From the NCBI GenBank assembly GCA_019694595.1, contig JAIBBQ010000001.1:121270-185269 (forward strand): a DNA stretch of 64,000 nt, read 5' to 3'. Shown piece after piece: positions 8,915 through 15,950 of this stretch. How positions within the stretch are numbered: position 1 is the stretch's first letter; every line of letters starts with the position of its first letter. The position numbers and the translations under genes were made by a program. The notes under the pieces are model-generated. The model saw only the letters and a program-made list of their open reading frames with translations. It had not been told where the DNA came from and did not search any database. The DNA comes from Myxococcaceae bacterium. Lineage in GTDB: Bacteria; Myxococcota; Myxococcia; Myxococcales; Myxococcaceae.

Positions 8915-10144
8915 ATGGCGAGCTCTGCTCCCAAGACCGCGCTGGTCTGCTCGGGCGGCGGCGCCCGTGGCGCCTACGAGGCCGGCACCATTCGCTACCT
9001 GCGCCAGGAATTGCCGGCGAGCGTGCGGCCCCACGTGCACTTCGACGTGCTGTGCGGCACCTCCGTCGGCGCCATCACCGCCTGCTTCATGGCCGCCACC
9101 GCCGACGCGCCGGAGCGCCAGGCGCAGGTGCTGGAAGACGTGTGGTCGACCCTCAAGCTCGAGAACGTCTACAAGGTCGAAGGCGAAGACCTCTGGTCGC
9201 TGCTCAAGAAGATGTGGCGGCTGTCGAAGCAGGACACCCACCCCGACGGCTGGCGGCTCTACGACGTGCTGCACCTGGCGCCGCTGGAAGAGATCGTCCG
9301 CACCCGCGCACCGTGGCCGCAGATCGCCGCCAACCTCGCGCGCGGCAAGCTCGACGCGCTCTCGGTGAGTTCGACCCGCATCGTCGACGGCAAGACGGTG
9401 GTCTTCGTGCAGCGCCGCGAAGGTGGTGTGCCCCCGTGGAGCCGCGACCCCTTCACCGAGGCCCGCGAGACCATCATCGGGCCCGAGCACGCACTGGCGT
9501 CGGCCGCCATTCCCATGCTGTTCCGGGCGGTGCGCATCGGCGACGAGTACTTCTGCGACGGCAGCGTGCGCATGAACACGCCGCTGTCTCCGGCGCTGCG
9601 CCTGGGTGCCGACCGGGTGCTCATCCTCTCGCTGAAGCACCGGCCTTCGTCGCCGCAGCCTCCGGCGCGGATGACCGCCTACCCCACCACCCCCGCGCTG
9701 GTCGGCAAGGTGCTCAACGCGCTGATGCTGGACCACACCGACTACGACCTCGACCGCCTGCGGCGCTTCAACGCCATCCTCGACAGCGGCACCGCGGCCT
9801 TCGGCGCCGAGTTCCTGCCCCGGCTCAACGAGACGGTGCGCGAGATGCGCGGGCAGTCGTACCGGCGGGTGAAGGACCTGGTGATTCGCCCGTCGCGAGA
9901 CCTCGCCGAGGTCGCCGCCAGCTACGCGAAGTCCCGCACCTTCGGCGGCGACGCCGCGGCCTCGCTCCCCATCCGGCTGCTGCACCGCATCACCCGCAGC
10001 CAGGTCTTCACCCAGGCCGACCTCGCCAGCTACCTGCTCTTCGACGGCGAGTACGCCAAGCGGCTCATGGAGCTGGCGATGGAAGACGCGCACCAGCAGC
10101 GCGACGCCATCATCGAGTTCTTCGACCCCGCCTCGTCGAAGTAG
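8915..10144 (+). CDS. Patatin-like phospholipase
   Basis: A 409-residue protein with the full patatin signature: oxyanion-hole glycine loop (SGGGARGAYEAG, about residues 13-24), nucleophile motif GTSVG with S50, and catalytic Asp D215 in DGS. It should hydrolyse acyl esters of phospholipids by a Ser-Asp dyad. No signal peptide or membrane helix is visible. The ATG at 8915 begins next to the first strand; in-frame ATG (8897) and TTG (8885) codons upstream would add 6-10 residues and cannot be excluded. It lies 105 bases upstream of a type III secretion operon in the same direction, which is notable because ExoU-type effectors are patatins. Confidence 0.88.
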   Translation: MASSAPKTALVCSGGGARGAYEAGTIRYLRQELPASVRPHVHFDVLCGTSVGAITACFMAATADAPERQAQVLEDVWSTLKLENVYKVEGEDLWSLLKKMWRLSKQDTHPDGWRLYDVLHLAPLEEIVRTRAPWPQIAANLARGKLDALSVSSTRIVDGKTVVFVQRREGGVPPWSRDPFTEARETIIGPEHALASAAIPMLFRAVRIGDEYFCDGSVRMNTPLSPALRLGADRVLILSLKHRPSSPQPPARMTAYPTTPALVGKVLNALMLDHTDYDLDRLRRFNAILDSGTAAFGAEFLPRLNETVREMRGQSYRRVKDLVIRPSRDLAEVAASYAKSRTFGGDAAASLPIRLLHRITRSQVFTQADLASYLLFDGEYAKRLMELAMEDAHQQRDAIIEFFDPASSK

Positions 10145-10211
10145 CGCCCGCGGGACGGCGCGGACCGCGCGCCACGGCAGATCAACGGGTTGAGCCGGCA
10201 CTGGCCCTGAA

Positions 10212-10238
10212 GGAGCTGCGGTGGTCCCCGCAGCTTCC
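10212..10238 (+). promoter_or_regulatory. Hairpin abutting the Shine-Dalgarno of the type III operon
   Basis: The arms 10212-10221 (GGAGCTGCGG) and 10228-10238 (CCGCAGCTTCC) pair over ten bases with one bulge and a six-base loop. The ribosome-binding sequence AAGGAG follows at once (10239-10244), with the ATG at 10250. No T-run follows, so it is not a standard terminator. A structure touching the SD could modulate ribosome access or protect the mRNA 5' end. Confidence 0.45.
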
Positions 10239-10249
10239 AAGGAGCCTCC

Positions 10250-10756
10250 ATGTCGCCCAATCGCCTCGACCCCACCGCCATCACCCTCACCTCGCCGCGC
10301 CAGACCCCGAAGGACGAGTTCGGCGACGTGCTGTCCAACGCCATGGGCGGCGTGGTGAAGCTCGGCGGCGCGGTGCTCAACGCGGCCACCGGCGCACCGG
10401 TGGTGAGCGCGGCGGTGTCGTCGGTCAGCGCCCTGGGCTCGCTCCACGCCCAGCGCGCCACGTCAGGCGTGGTGGCCGTCGGCGGTGCGGGGCTGACCTC
10501 CACCGGGGGCGGCATCGTGCCCATGAGCTCGTCGGGCAGCGCGGCCACGGTGCGCACGGTGGCCACCAGCTCGACCGGAGGCGGCGTGGAGCCCGCGAAC
10601 ATGACCGACTACCTCGGCCAGATGCGCGCCGAGGCCGACCGCTCGCTGCTCATGCAGATGCAGATGCAGCAGGAGAGCCGTGAGTACAACACGCTGACCA
10701 ACATCCTGAAGCTGCGGCACGACTCGGCCAAGGCCGCCATCAACAACGTCCGGTGA
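10250..10756 (+). CDS. Candidate type III needle subunit (SctF position)
   Basis: A 168-residue protein without signal peptide or membrane helix. Residues 1-110 are rich in A, G, S, T and V. The last 45 are a charged amphipathic segment containing SREYNTLTNILKLRHD and ending AINNVR. That end resembles the C-terminal helix of needle subunits (PrgI/YscF ends with a YN-containing helix and an AI-x-x-NF/R tail), and sctF lies upstream of sctI in ysc-type loci. Against this, needles are usually 80-90 residues, so this would carry an unusual N-terminal extension. A strong AAGGAG lies six bases before the ATG. The next gene starts five bases after the stop. Confidence 0.45.
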   Translation: MSPNRLDPTAITLTSPRQTPKDEFGDVLSNAMGGVVKLGGAVLNAATGAPVVSAAVSSVSALGSLHAQRATSGVVAVGGAGLTSTGGGIVPMSSSGSAATVRTVATSSTGGGVEPANMTDYLGQMRAEADRSLLMQMQMQQESREYNTLTNILKLRHDSAKAAINNVR

Positions 10757-10760
10757 CGCC

Positions 10761-11237
10761 ATGGCCATGACCGCACTCCCCGGGCCAGCCCCGCTCGTCG
10801 GCGCCGTCGCGCGCCCCAAGGTCGAGACCTTCGGCGCCGTGTTGAAGCGCCCCCCCGTGCACCAGAGCCTCGCCGGCCAGGTGGGCGGCCCACAGCGCGA
10901 AGGCGCACCGCTGGTCGCCGGGCCGTCGCTCGCGGGGAAGGCACACCGCGCCCACCTCGGCATCGCCCGGGCGGTCTCGGCCGCCGCGCGCACGGCCGCG
11001 CCCACCGCCAGCGCGAAGCTTCAGTCGGCCGTGAAGGCCATCGACCACGTGGCGCAGGCCCAGCAGCGCATGGACCAGGTGCTCGCGCTCGCGCAGTCGG
11101 GCCAGTCCTTCACTCCCGCCGAGCTCCTCGCGCTCCAGGCCCGCGTGTACGCCGCCAGCCAGGAGCTCGATCTCGCCGGCAAGGTCGTCGAGAAGGCGAC
11201 CGGCGGGCTCAAGCAGGTCCTCCAAACCCAGGTCTGA
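10761..11237 (+). CDS. sctI: Type III secretion inner rod protein SctI
   Basis: A 158-residue protein with a disordered, Pro/Ala-rich N-terminal half. Its C-terminal 60 residues match the YscI/HrpB/PrgJ rod family: ELLALQARVYAASQELDLAG, then KVVEKATGGLKQVLQTQ at the C-terminus. The pattern (LLxLQ, xVxLxxKVVxKATxxxxxLLxTQ) is the family signature. The rod joins the SctJ ring and export gate to the needle and is itself an early export substrate. It precedes sctJ by seven bases, the order of Yersinia yscI-yscJ. The N-terminal extension is longer than in most homologues. Confidence 0.8.
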   Translation: MAMTALPGPAPLVGAVARPKVETFGAVLKRPPVHQSLAGQVGGPQREGAPLVAGPSLAGKAHRAHLGIARAVSAAARTAAPTASAKLQSAVKAIDHVAQAQQRMDQVLALAQSGQSFTPAELLALQARVYAASQELDLAGKVVEKATGGLKQVLQTQV

Positions 11238-11244
11238 GAACGCC

Positions 11245-12069
11245 ATGCCCACCCGACTGCTGATCCTCACCGCACTCACCGCGCTGCTCGCTGGCTGCAA
11301 GGCCCAGCTGCAGCACGGGCTCGACGAGCGCGACGCCAACGAGCTCGTCACCGCGCTCACCGCCCACGGCTTCTCAGCGCAGAAGGTGCCCGAGAAGGGC
11401 AAGCGCCCGACCTTCTCCATCGAGGTCGAGGAGCAGCAAGCGGCCGAGGCGCTCCAGCTGCTGGCGGAGCTCAAGCTCCCCCGCCCCGCGCGGACCACCA
11501 CCCGGGAGCTCGCCACCCAGACGGCGCTCATCGAGCCCCCGGGGGCCGAGCGGCTGCGGCAGCTCGAGGCCCTCGAGGGCGACATCGAGCAGATGCTGGA
11601 GTCGATGGACGGCGTCCACTCGGCGAGCGTGGAGCTGGTGGTGCCGGCCTCGGCCCGGCCCGGTGCGCCGCAGTCGCCGGCCAAGGCCTCGGCGCTGGTG
11701 CGGGTCGACGCGGCGGCGATGGAGCGGCTCGGCCAGCAGCGCGAGGGGCTCGCCCGCCTCATCGCGGGAGCGACCGAAGGGCTGCGCCCCGAAGACGTGG
11801 CCATCGTGCTCGACCCGGTGACGCCGCGGACCGCCACGGTCGTCGCGCAGGTCCGCCCGCTCGACCCGTGGCGCCTGACGCTGGTCGGCCTCGCCGCGCT
11901 GCTGTGCGTGGGAGCGGTGAGCCTGGTGGCCTTCGTCGCGCGCGGGAAGCGCCCGGCCAAGGTCCCCGTCGCCGTGGCCGAGGTCTCGACCTCGGAGACC
12001 ACCGCAGCCGCCAAACCCTCGCCGAGCCGGCCGCGCATCGCCCCCAGCGCGCAGCGCAAGGCGGCCTGA
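11245..12069 (+). CDS. sctJ: Type III secretion inner-membrane ring lipoprotein SctJ
   Basis: A 274-residue lipoprotein: signal peptide with lipobox LAGC (C18), then the YscJ/FliF ring-building fold (LDERDANELVTALTAHGFSA; later EDIEQMLESMDGVHSASVEL-type segment), then a C-terminal membrane helix at about 208-230 and a basic cytoplasmic tail. A lipobox and about 275 residues separate it from flagellar FliF, which is unlipidated and about twice as long. This marks the locus as non-flagellar. It forms the 24-subunit inner ring around the export gate. The next gene starts two bases after the stop. Confidence 0.9.
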   Translation: MPTRLLILTALTALLAGCKAQLQHGLDERDANELVTALTAHGFSAQKVPEKGKRPTFSIEVEEQQAAEALQLLAELKLPRPARTTTRELATQTALIEPPGAERLRQLEALEGDIEQMLESMDGVHSASVELVVPASARPGAPQSPAKASALVRVDAAAMERLGQQREGLARLIAGATEGLRPEDVAIVLDPVTPRTATVVAQVRPLDPWRLTLVGLAALLCVGAVSLVAFVARGKRPAKVPVAVAEVSTSETTAAAKPSPSRPRIAPSAQRKAA

Positions 12070-12070
12070 C

Positions 12071-12508
12071 GTGGGCACTCCGAGCGAGGCCACGCGGGTC
12101 CTCAGGCCGCGGCGGGACGCGAGCGCTGCCGAGAGCACGCCGCCTCGGCGGCTCGCGCTCTTCTTGCGCGCGCGCGACTCGAACACCGTGGCGCGGCTCC
12201 TCGACGGGCTCGCCGGCCCCTGGGCGACGGCCGCACGCCACGCGCTGCGCGAGTGCGAAGCGGTGAGTTCCTCGGAACGCCACGGAACGCTCGCGCTCCA
12301 GTTCGGCGAGCGCCAGGACGCCGTCGCCCGGCTCAGGGCGCTGGTGAGCGAAGCCGCTCCCGCCCTCCGCTGCGCCATCGCCCAGGCGCTCCCGCCCCAC
12401 CAGCAGGCGCTCTTCCCGAGCGTGTCGGCGCGCGCCCGCGCCGCCGGCCCCGCGACGCCCGGCCTTGCACGGCTGGCGAGCCGACTCGTCCGTGAGGCCC
12501 TGCGCTGA
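12071..12508 (+). CDS. Unrecognised protein in the SctK/SctL position
   Basis: A 145-residue, arginine- and alanine-rich, predicted helical protein with no signal or membrane segment, starting at a GTG two bases after sctJ. No family is recognised from the sequence. It follows sctJ, where ysc-type loci carry sctK and flagellar loci carry fliG, so a cytosolic adaptor between ring and sorting platform is a reasonable guess by position only. LRCAIAQALPPHQQALFP near residue 100 is its most distinctive segment. A 105-base gap, the longest in the operon, separates it from sctQ. Confidence 0.6.
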   Translation: MGTPSEATRVLRPRRDASAAESTPPRRLALFLRARDSNTVARLLDGLAGPWATAARHALRECEAVSSSERHGTLALQFGERQDAVARLRALVSEAAPALRCAIAQALPPHQQALFPSVSARARAAGPATPGLARLASRLVREALR

Positions 12509-12516
12509 CGCGCTCG

Positions 12517-12546
12517 GGGTCTTTCAGGCGAGACCCTTCGAGGGTC
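12517..12546 (+). promoter_or_regulatory. Two mutually exclusive hairpins before sctQ
   Basis: GGGTCT (12517-12522) can pair with AGACCC (12531-12536). The segment GACCCT (12532-12537) can instead pair with AGGGTC (12541-12546) around a TCG loop. Because GACCC is shared, only one stem can form at a time. No T-run follows. The arrangement recalls attenuators, but could also be a chance result of GC-rich sequence. Confidence 0.3.
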
Positions 12547-12613
12547 CGCTCAGGAGTTTCAGCGGGTTGGCACGGCGCGGCACCTGAAGAGTGCTGTGCC
12601 CCGAGGCCCCCCG

Positions 12614-13777
12614 ATGAGCACCCAGGCGACCGTCACCACCACCGTCAGCGGCGCTCCAAAGGAGCCGCGAACCTCCCGCATCTCCCTCGTGAGCCGGGTC
12701 CAGGCCCGCAAGCTGACGCGCGCCCACGTCCTCGTCGAGCGGCGTCCCGAACTCTCGAAGGCCCTGCAGGCCGCTGCGACCGCGGCTTCTCGCGCCGTCG
12801 GTGCCGGGCTCGCCACCGAGCTGCAGCTCGGCGCGACGCTGCTGGACTCGGTGGTGAACCCCTTCGGGGCACTCTCGCGGCACGCGACCTTCGCGCTGCT
12901 CGATCTCGGTCCGCTCGCAGCGCGCGCGGTGGTCGAGCTGGACCTGCGCTCGACCGGCCTCCTCCTCGGCCACGTCGCCGGCGCACGCTCGTCGAGCGGG
13001 CCACTCACCGCGCTGACCCGCATCGAGGAAGCCGCCCTCGGTTGGCTCTTCCTGGAAGCCATCGCGGCGGTCCGCGAGGTGCCGGTCGGGACGTTGCTCG
13101 GTGCGCGGCTGCTCTCCGTTCACACCCAGCGCGACGAGGTGGTGGGCCAGCTGGACTGCCGTCAGCGTCACCTGGCCATCGAGCTGATCGTCGGCATCGG
13201 CCAGGAGGCCGGACACGCGCGAGTCCTGGTCCCCGCGGCTGCGGTCCAGCGGCTGGGCCTCCAGTTTCCGGAGCAGGGCCCAGGCACACTCGACGAAGGC
13301 GTGGCGAAGGCGACCATCGCCGCCAGGCTGCGGGCCGGCAGCGCCGTGCTCGCCACCTCCGAGCTTCGCGTGCTGCGCGCGGGTGACGTCGTGGTGCTCG
13401 ATGGGCTGCAGCTGTCGGCGAACGGCGCCCGCGGCGCCGCCCGGCTCACCACCGGCAGCTTCGAGCTGACCGGAGCCCTCGACGCCGCCGGCTTCACCGT
13501 CCGCACCGCGACCACCACCGCCTTCACCTCCAAGGAGAGAATGATGAACGACGCCACCCACCTGCCCCCGCTGCCCGTGGAGCTCGAGGTCGAGCTTGCA
13601 CGGCTGCGCCTGCCCGTCTCCGAGCTCGCCACGCTCAAGGCCGGGGCGCTGATTCCCCTGCGCATCGGCGCCAACGACCCGGTGGTGCTGCGCATCGGCG
13701 ACCGCGCGGTCGCACGCGCGGAGCTGGTGGACATCGACGGCGAGGTCGGCGCCCGCATCCTGGGGATGCTGCCGTGA
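12614..13777 (+). CDS. sctQ: Type III secretion sorting-platform protein SctQ
   Basis: A 387-residue protein with an N-terminal domain, a central SpoA-like region, and a C-terminal SpoA/FliN domain in the last 78 residues (VELEVELARLRLPVSELATL, then VVLRIGDRAVARAELVDIDG). SctQ corresponds to flagellar FliM/FliN and forms the cytoplasmic sorting platform below the export gate. The ATG at 12614 is chosen over one 18 bases upstream as it begins the uniform coding region; neither has a good SD. An excellent internal ribosome site lies at 13532-13544 (listed separately). The next gene overlaps by a GTGA. Confidence 0.85.
   Translation: MSTQATVTTTVSGAPKEPRTSRISLVSRVQARKLTRAHVLVERRPELSKALQAAATAASRAVGAGLATELQLGATLLDSVVNPFGALSRHATFALLDLGPLAARAVVELDLRSTGLLLGHVAGARSSSGPLTALTRIEEAALGWLFLEAIAAVREVPVGTLLGARLLSVHTQRDEVVGQLDCRQRHLAIELIVGIGQEAGHARVLVPAAAVQRLGLQFPEQGPGTLDEGVAKATIAARLRAGSAVLATSELRVLRAGDVVVLDGLQLSANGARGAARLTTGSFELTGALDAAGFTVRTATTTAFTSKERMMNDATHLPPLPVELEVELARLRLPVSELATLKAGALIPLRIGANDPVVLRIGDRAVARAELVDIDGEVGARILGMLP
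13532..13546 (+). promoter_or_regulatory. Internal ribosome-binding site for SctQ C-terminal domain
   Basis: AAGGAG at 13532-13537 is a near-perfect Shine-Dalgarno inside sctQ, followed by ATG at 13541 and a second in-frame ATG at 13544 (spacings 3 and 6 bases). Translation from 13544 gives a 77-residue free SpoA domain ending at the sctQ stop. Known sctQ genes (Yersinia yscQ, Salmonella spaO, Shigella spa33) make such a short product from an internal start. The site is stronger than that of full-length sctQ. Confidence 0.7.
13541..13777 (+). CDS. Internally initiated short SctQ isoform (SpoA/FliN domain)
   Basis: This is the same reading frame as the end of sctQ, 77 or 78 residues depending on which of the tandem ATG codons is used. 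It contains one whole SpoA domain and nothing else, which makes it equivalent in size and content to FliN or to the SctQ-C product that assembles with full-length SctQ elsewhere. The evidence is the placement of the AAGGAG site exactly at the domain boundary. Production itself is inferred. Confidence 0.6.
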   Translation: MMNDATHLPPLPVELEVELARLRLPVSELATLKAGALIPLRIGANDPVVLRIGDRAVARAELVDIDGEVGARILGMLP

Positions 13778-14157
13778 GCCGCTGGTTCGCAGGCCCACGG
13801 GCCAAGCTGACGGCGGCGCTGGTCGCCATGCTCCTGCTGGTGTGCGGCGGCACGCTCGGCGGAGCGGCTCCCGTCCTGCTCGCGCGCCTCCTGCTCGGCG
13901 CCGCGGCCCTCGCCGGCCTCGGCTGGTGGCTCAAGCGCCGCGCACACTCGAGGCCGTCGGGCTTCACGCTGGCCCCCGGCCTCGCGGTCCTCGCGCGCAC
14001 CGCGCTCTCGGCACGGAGCGCCTGCGCGCTCATCGAGGCCGACGGCCAGCGCTTCCTCATCGTGCACGGCGATGGCTTCGCGGAGATCGCCCTCGCCGCG
14101 CCCGTTCCCACGGCCTGCCGCCGGCCGCCCACCCGCCGCCTCCCGACGAGCGCCTGA
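13774..14157 (+). CDS. FliO-like membrane protein within the type III locus
   Basis: A 127-residue protein with hydrophobic stretches at about 12-30 and 33-52, then a small beta domain (LAVLARTALSARSACALIEA then GQRFLIVHGDGFAEI). This is the FliO pattern: membrane anchor, then a compact domain with R-x-x-L-S/G-x-R...L-I/V-E...G...L-I/L-V-x-G. It sits between sctQ (FliN) and sctR (FliP), exactly where fliO lies in flagellar operons. FliO helps assemble FliP in flagella but is normally missing from non-flagellar type III systems. The GTG start overlaps the sctQ stop; its stop shares a base with the sctR ATG. Family assignment is by pattern and position, not alignment. Confidence 0.6.
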   Translation: MSRWFAGPRAKLTAALVAMLLLVCGGTLGGAAPVLLARLLLGAAALAGLGWWLKRRAHSRPSGFTLAPGLAVLARTALSARSACALIEADGQRFLIVHGDGFAEIALAAPVPTACRRPPTRRLPTSA

Positions 14158-14891
14158 TGCGCCCCCTGACCCTCGGACTCCTCTTCCTCTCGCCCGCTGC
14201 GCTGGCGCGCGGCCTGCCGCCGGCCCCGACGCTCGACGTGGGCGGGCTCACCACCTCGCCGCTGCCGATGCTGGCGCTCCTGGCCGCGATGTCGCTGGTC
14301 CCCTTCGCGGTGGTGATGCTCACCAGCTTCTCGAAGATCGCCGTGGTGCTCTCCATCGCCCGCACCGCGATGGGCACCCAGCAGGCCCCCCCGACCATCG
14401 TGCTCACCGGCCTGGCCGCGGTGCTCTCGGCAGCCATCATGGCCCCGGTCGGCGAGCGCATGTACGCCGAGTGGCAGGCGGCGTACGCCGAGCTCGGGCC
14501 GACGGGAGAGCTCGCCACCCGCGCCGGAGAGATCGGCGCCCCGCTGCGCGAGTTCCTGGTGAAGCACGGCACCGACGAGGAACGCGCCCGCTTCGTGGAC
14601 ATGGCGCGGGAGCTCCGCCCGGAGAGCGAGGCCAGCGCGGTCTCGGCGAACGACCTCACGGTCGTGGTGCCCGCGTTCGTGGTGACCGAACTCAAGGAAG
14701 CCTTCGTCATCGGCTTCCTCCTCTTCCTGCCCTTCCTGGTGCTCGACATGTTGATCGCGAACGTCCTCCTCGCGCTCGGCATGCAGACGCTGTCCCCGAG
14801 CCAGGTCTCGCTGCCGTTCAAGATCCTCCTCTTCGTCTCGGTGGATGGCTGGTCGCTGCTCGCGCGCGGCCTCATCCTCGGGTACCGGTGA
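14157..14891 (+). CDS. sctR: Type III export gate protein SctR
   Basis: A 244-residue FliP/YscR family protein with a signal-like first segment (MRPLTLGLLFLSPAALARG), then the family hallmark VVMLTSFSKIAVVLSIARTA around residues 51-70, a polar middle region, and C-terminal helices including FKILLFVSVDGWSLLARGL. It forms the core of the SctRST export gate in the inner membrane. The ATG overlaps the preceding TGA by one base. The cleavable-looking N-terminus is shared with FliP but uncommon in SctR, which adds to the flagellar-like character of this locus. Confidence 0.92.
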   Translation: MRPLTLGLLFLSPAALARGLPPAPTLDVGGLTTSPLPMLALLAAMSLVPFAVVMLTSFSKIAVVLSIARTAMGTQQAPPTIVLTGLAAVLSAAIMAPVGERMYAEWQAAYAELGPTGELATRAGEIGAPLREFLVKHGTDEERARFVDMARELRPESEASAVSANDLTVVVPAFVVTELKEAFVIGFLLFLPFLVLDMLIANVLLALGMQTLSPSQVSLPFKILLFVSVDGWSLLARGLILGYR

Positions 14892-14895
14892 CGCC

Positions 14896-15165
14896 ATGAC
14901 CCAGGACGCGCTCCTGCTCGTGGGTCGTGAGGCGCTGCTGCTCATGGTGCTCGCCTCGCTGCCGCCCATCGGCGCCAGCCTGGTGGTGGGCTTCCTGATG
15001 AGCCTCTTTCAGGCGACCACCTCCATCCAGGAGTCGACGCTCTCGGTGGTGCCCAAGCTCTGCGCCGCCGTGCTCGCGCTGGTGCTCGCCGGGCCGTGGA
15101 TCAGCGCCCAGCTCACGCGCTTCACCACCCAGCTGCTGCTCGCTATTCCCGGGGTGGGCTCGTGA
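14896..15165 (+). CDS. sctS: Type III export gate protein SctS
   Basis: An 89-residue FliQ/YscS family protein with two membrane helices (about 12-35 and 50-72), the connecting loop containing SLFQATTSIQESTLSVVPKL, which is the most conserved part of the family. SctS wraps the SctR/SctT core of the export gate. The ATG at 14896 lies four bases after the sctR stop; a longer in-frame extension into sctR is rejected as the extra residues are polar and unlike the family. The end overlaps the sctT start (GTGA). Confidence 0.92.
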   Translation: MTQDALLLVGREALLLMVLASLPPIGASLVVGFLMSLFQATTSIQESTLSVVPKLCAAVLALVLAGPWISAQLTRFTTQLLLAIPGVGS

Positions 15166-15950
15166 GCTCTGAGCTCGACGTCGCCCTGCGCGCGCTCACC
15201 CCCCACTTCGGGGCGGTGGCGCTCTGCGCTGCACGACTGGTGCCGGTGGCGTTCCTCTGCCCGGCGCTGGGCGGCCAGGGCGTCCCCACCACGGTGAAGC
15301 TCGGCCTCTGCCTCTCGCTGTCGCTCTTCTTTCACCTCGCCGCGGGCGTCGCGCCGGACGGATCGCTGGAGGCAGGCAGCTTCGCCGCGGCGGCGCTGCG
15401 CGAGCTCGTCTTCGGGGCCGCGCTGGGAATGATCGCCGCCCTGCCCTTCGACAGCGCGCGCACCGGGGGCAAGCTCATCGAGCTCTTCCGGGGCTCGAGT
15501 GCCGAGGCCGCGCTCCCGTCGGCAGGTACCCGCGAGTCCGCGCTCGGCGACGGACTCACCCAGCTGCTGGTGGCGCTCGCGGCCACCGGCACCGGGCTGC
15601 CGCTGGTGCTCCGGGGGCTGACCCACAGCTTTGCGCTGGTGCACCTCGGACAGCCGGCGGTGGGCGAGGGGCTGGCGCTGCACGTCGCACGGCTCGTCGG
15701 CGGCGCCTTCGCGTGCGGGCTGGCCATCGGCGCCCCCATCGCCGGGCTGTCTCTGGCCATCGACGCGAGCCTCGGGCTCCTCGCCCGGGCGATGCCCCAG
15801 CTCAACCTGCAAGACACCGGCGCTCCGCTGCGCATCCTCGTCGGGGGCGCCGCGGTGTGGCTCGGCTTCGGCGTGCTCGTCGCCCGCCTGCTGGACCTGC
15901 TCGCACGCAGCGACGGCACGCTGAACTCGCTCGCGGAGCTGGCCCGATGA
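15162..15950 (+). CDS. sctT: Type III export gate protein SctT
   Basis: A 262-residue FliR/YscT family protein, very hydrophobic, with about six or more membrane segments. Family segments include VPVAFLCPALGGQGVP near the N-terminus, a GGKLIELFRGS segment near residue 100 and IGAPIAGLSLAIDASLGLLAR toward the end. One SctT closes the pentameric SctR ring in the gate. The start is a GTG overlapping sctS, with no in-frame ATG nearby. The end overlaps the sctU ATG (ATGA), continuing the coupled string. Confidence 0.9.
   Translation: MSSELDVALRALTPHFGAVALCAARLVPVAFLCPALGGQGVPTTVKLGLCLSLSLFFHLAAGVAPDGSLEAGSFAAAALRELVFGAALGMIAALPFDSARTGGKLIELFRGSSAEAALPSAGTRESALGDGLTQLLVALAATGTGLPLVLRGLTHSFALVHLGQPAVGEGLALHVARLVGGAFACGLAIGAPIAGLSLAIDASLGLLARAMPQLNLQDTGAPLRILVGGAAVWLGFGVLVARLLDLLARSDGTLNSLAELAR

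Noticed and set aside
10202..10220. TGGCCC...GCTGCG before the sct operon, sigma-54-like
   Set aside because: The distance between GG and GC is 13 instead of 10 bases.
12567..12583. TTGGCACG followed by GGCAC before sctQ, resembling a sigma-54 promoter
   Set aside because: The -24 element is good, but the GC of the -12 element is one base out of register, and sigma-54 spacing is strict. No activator gene is next to it.
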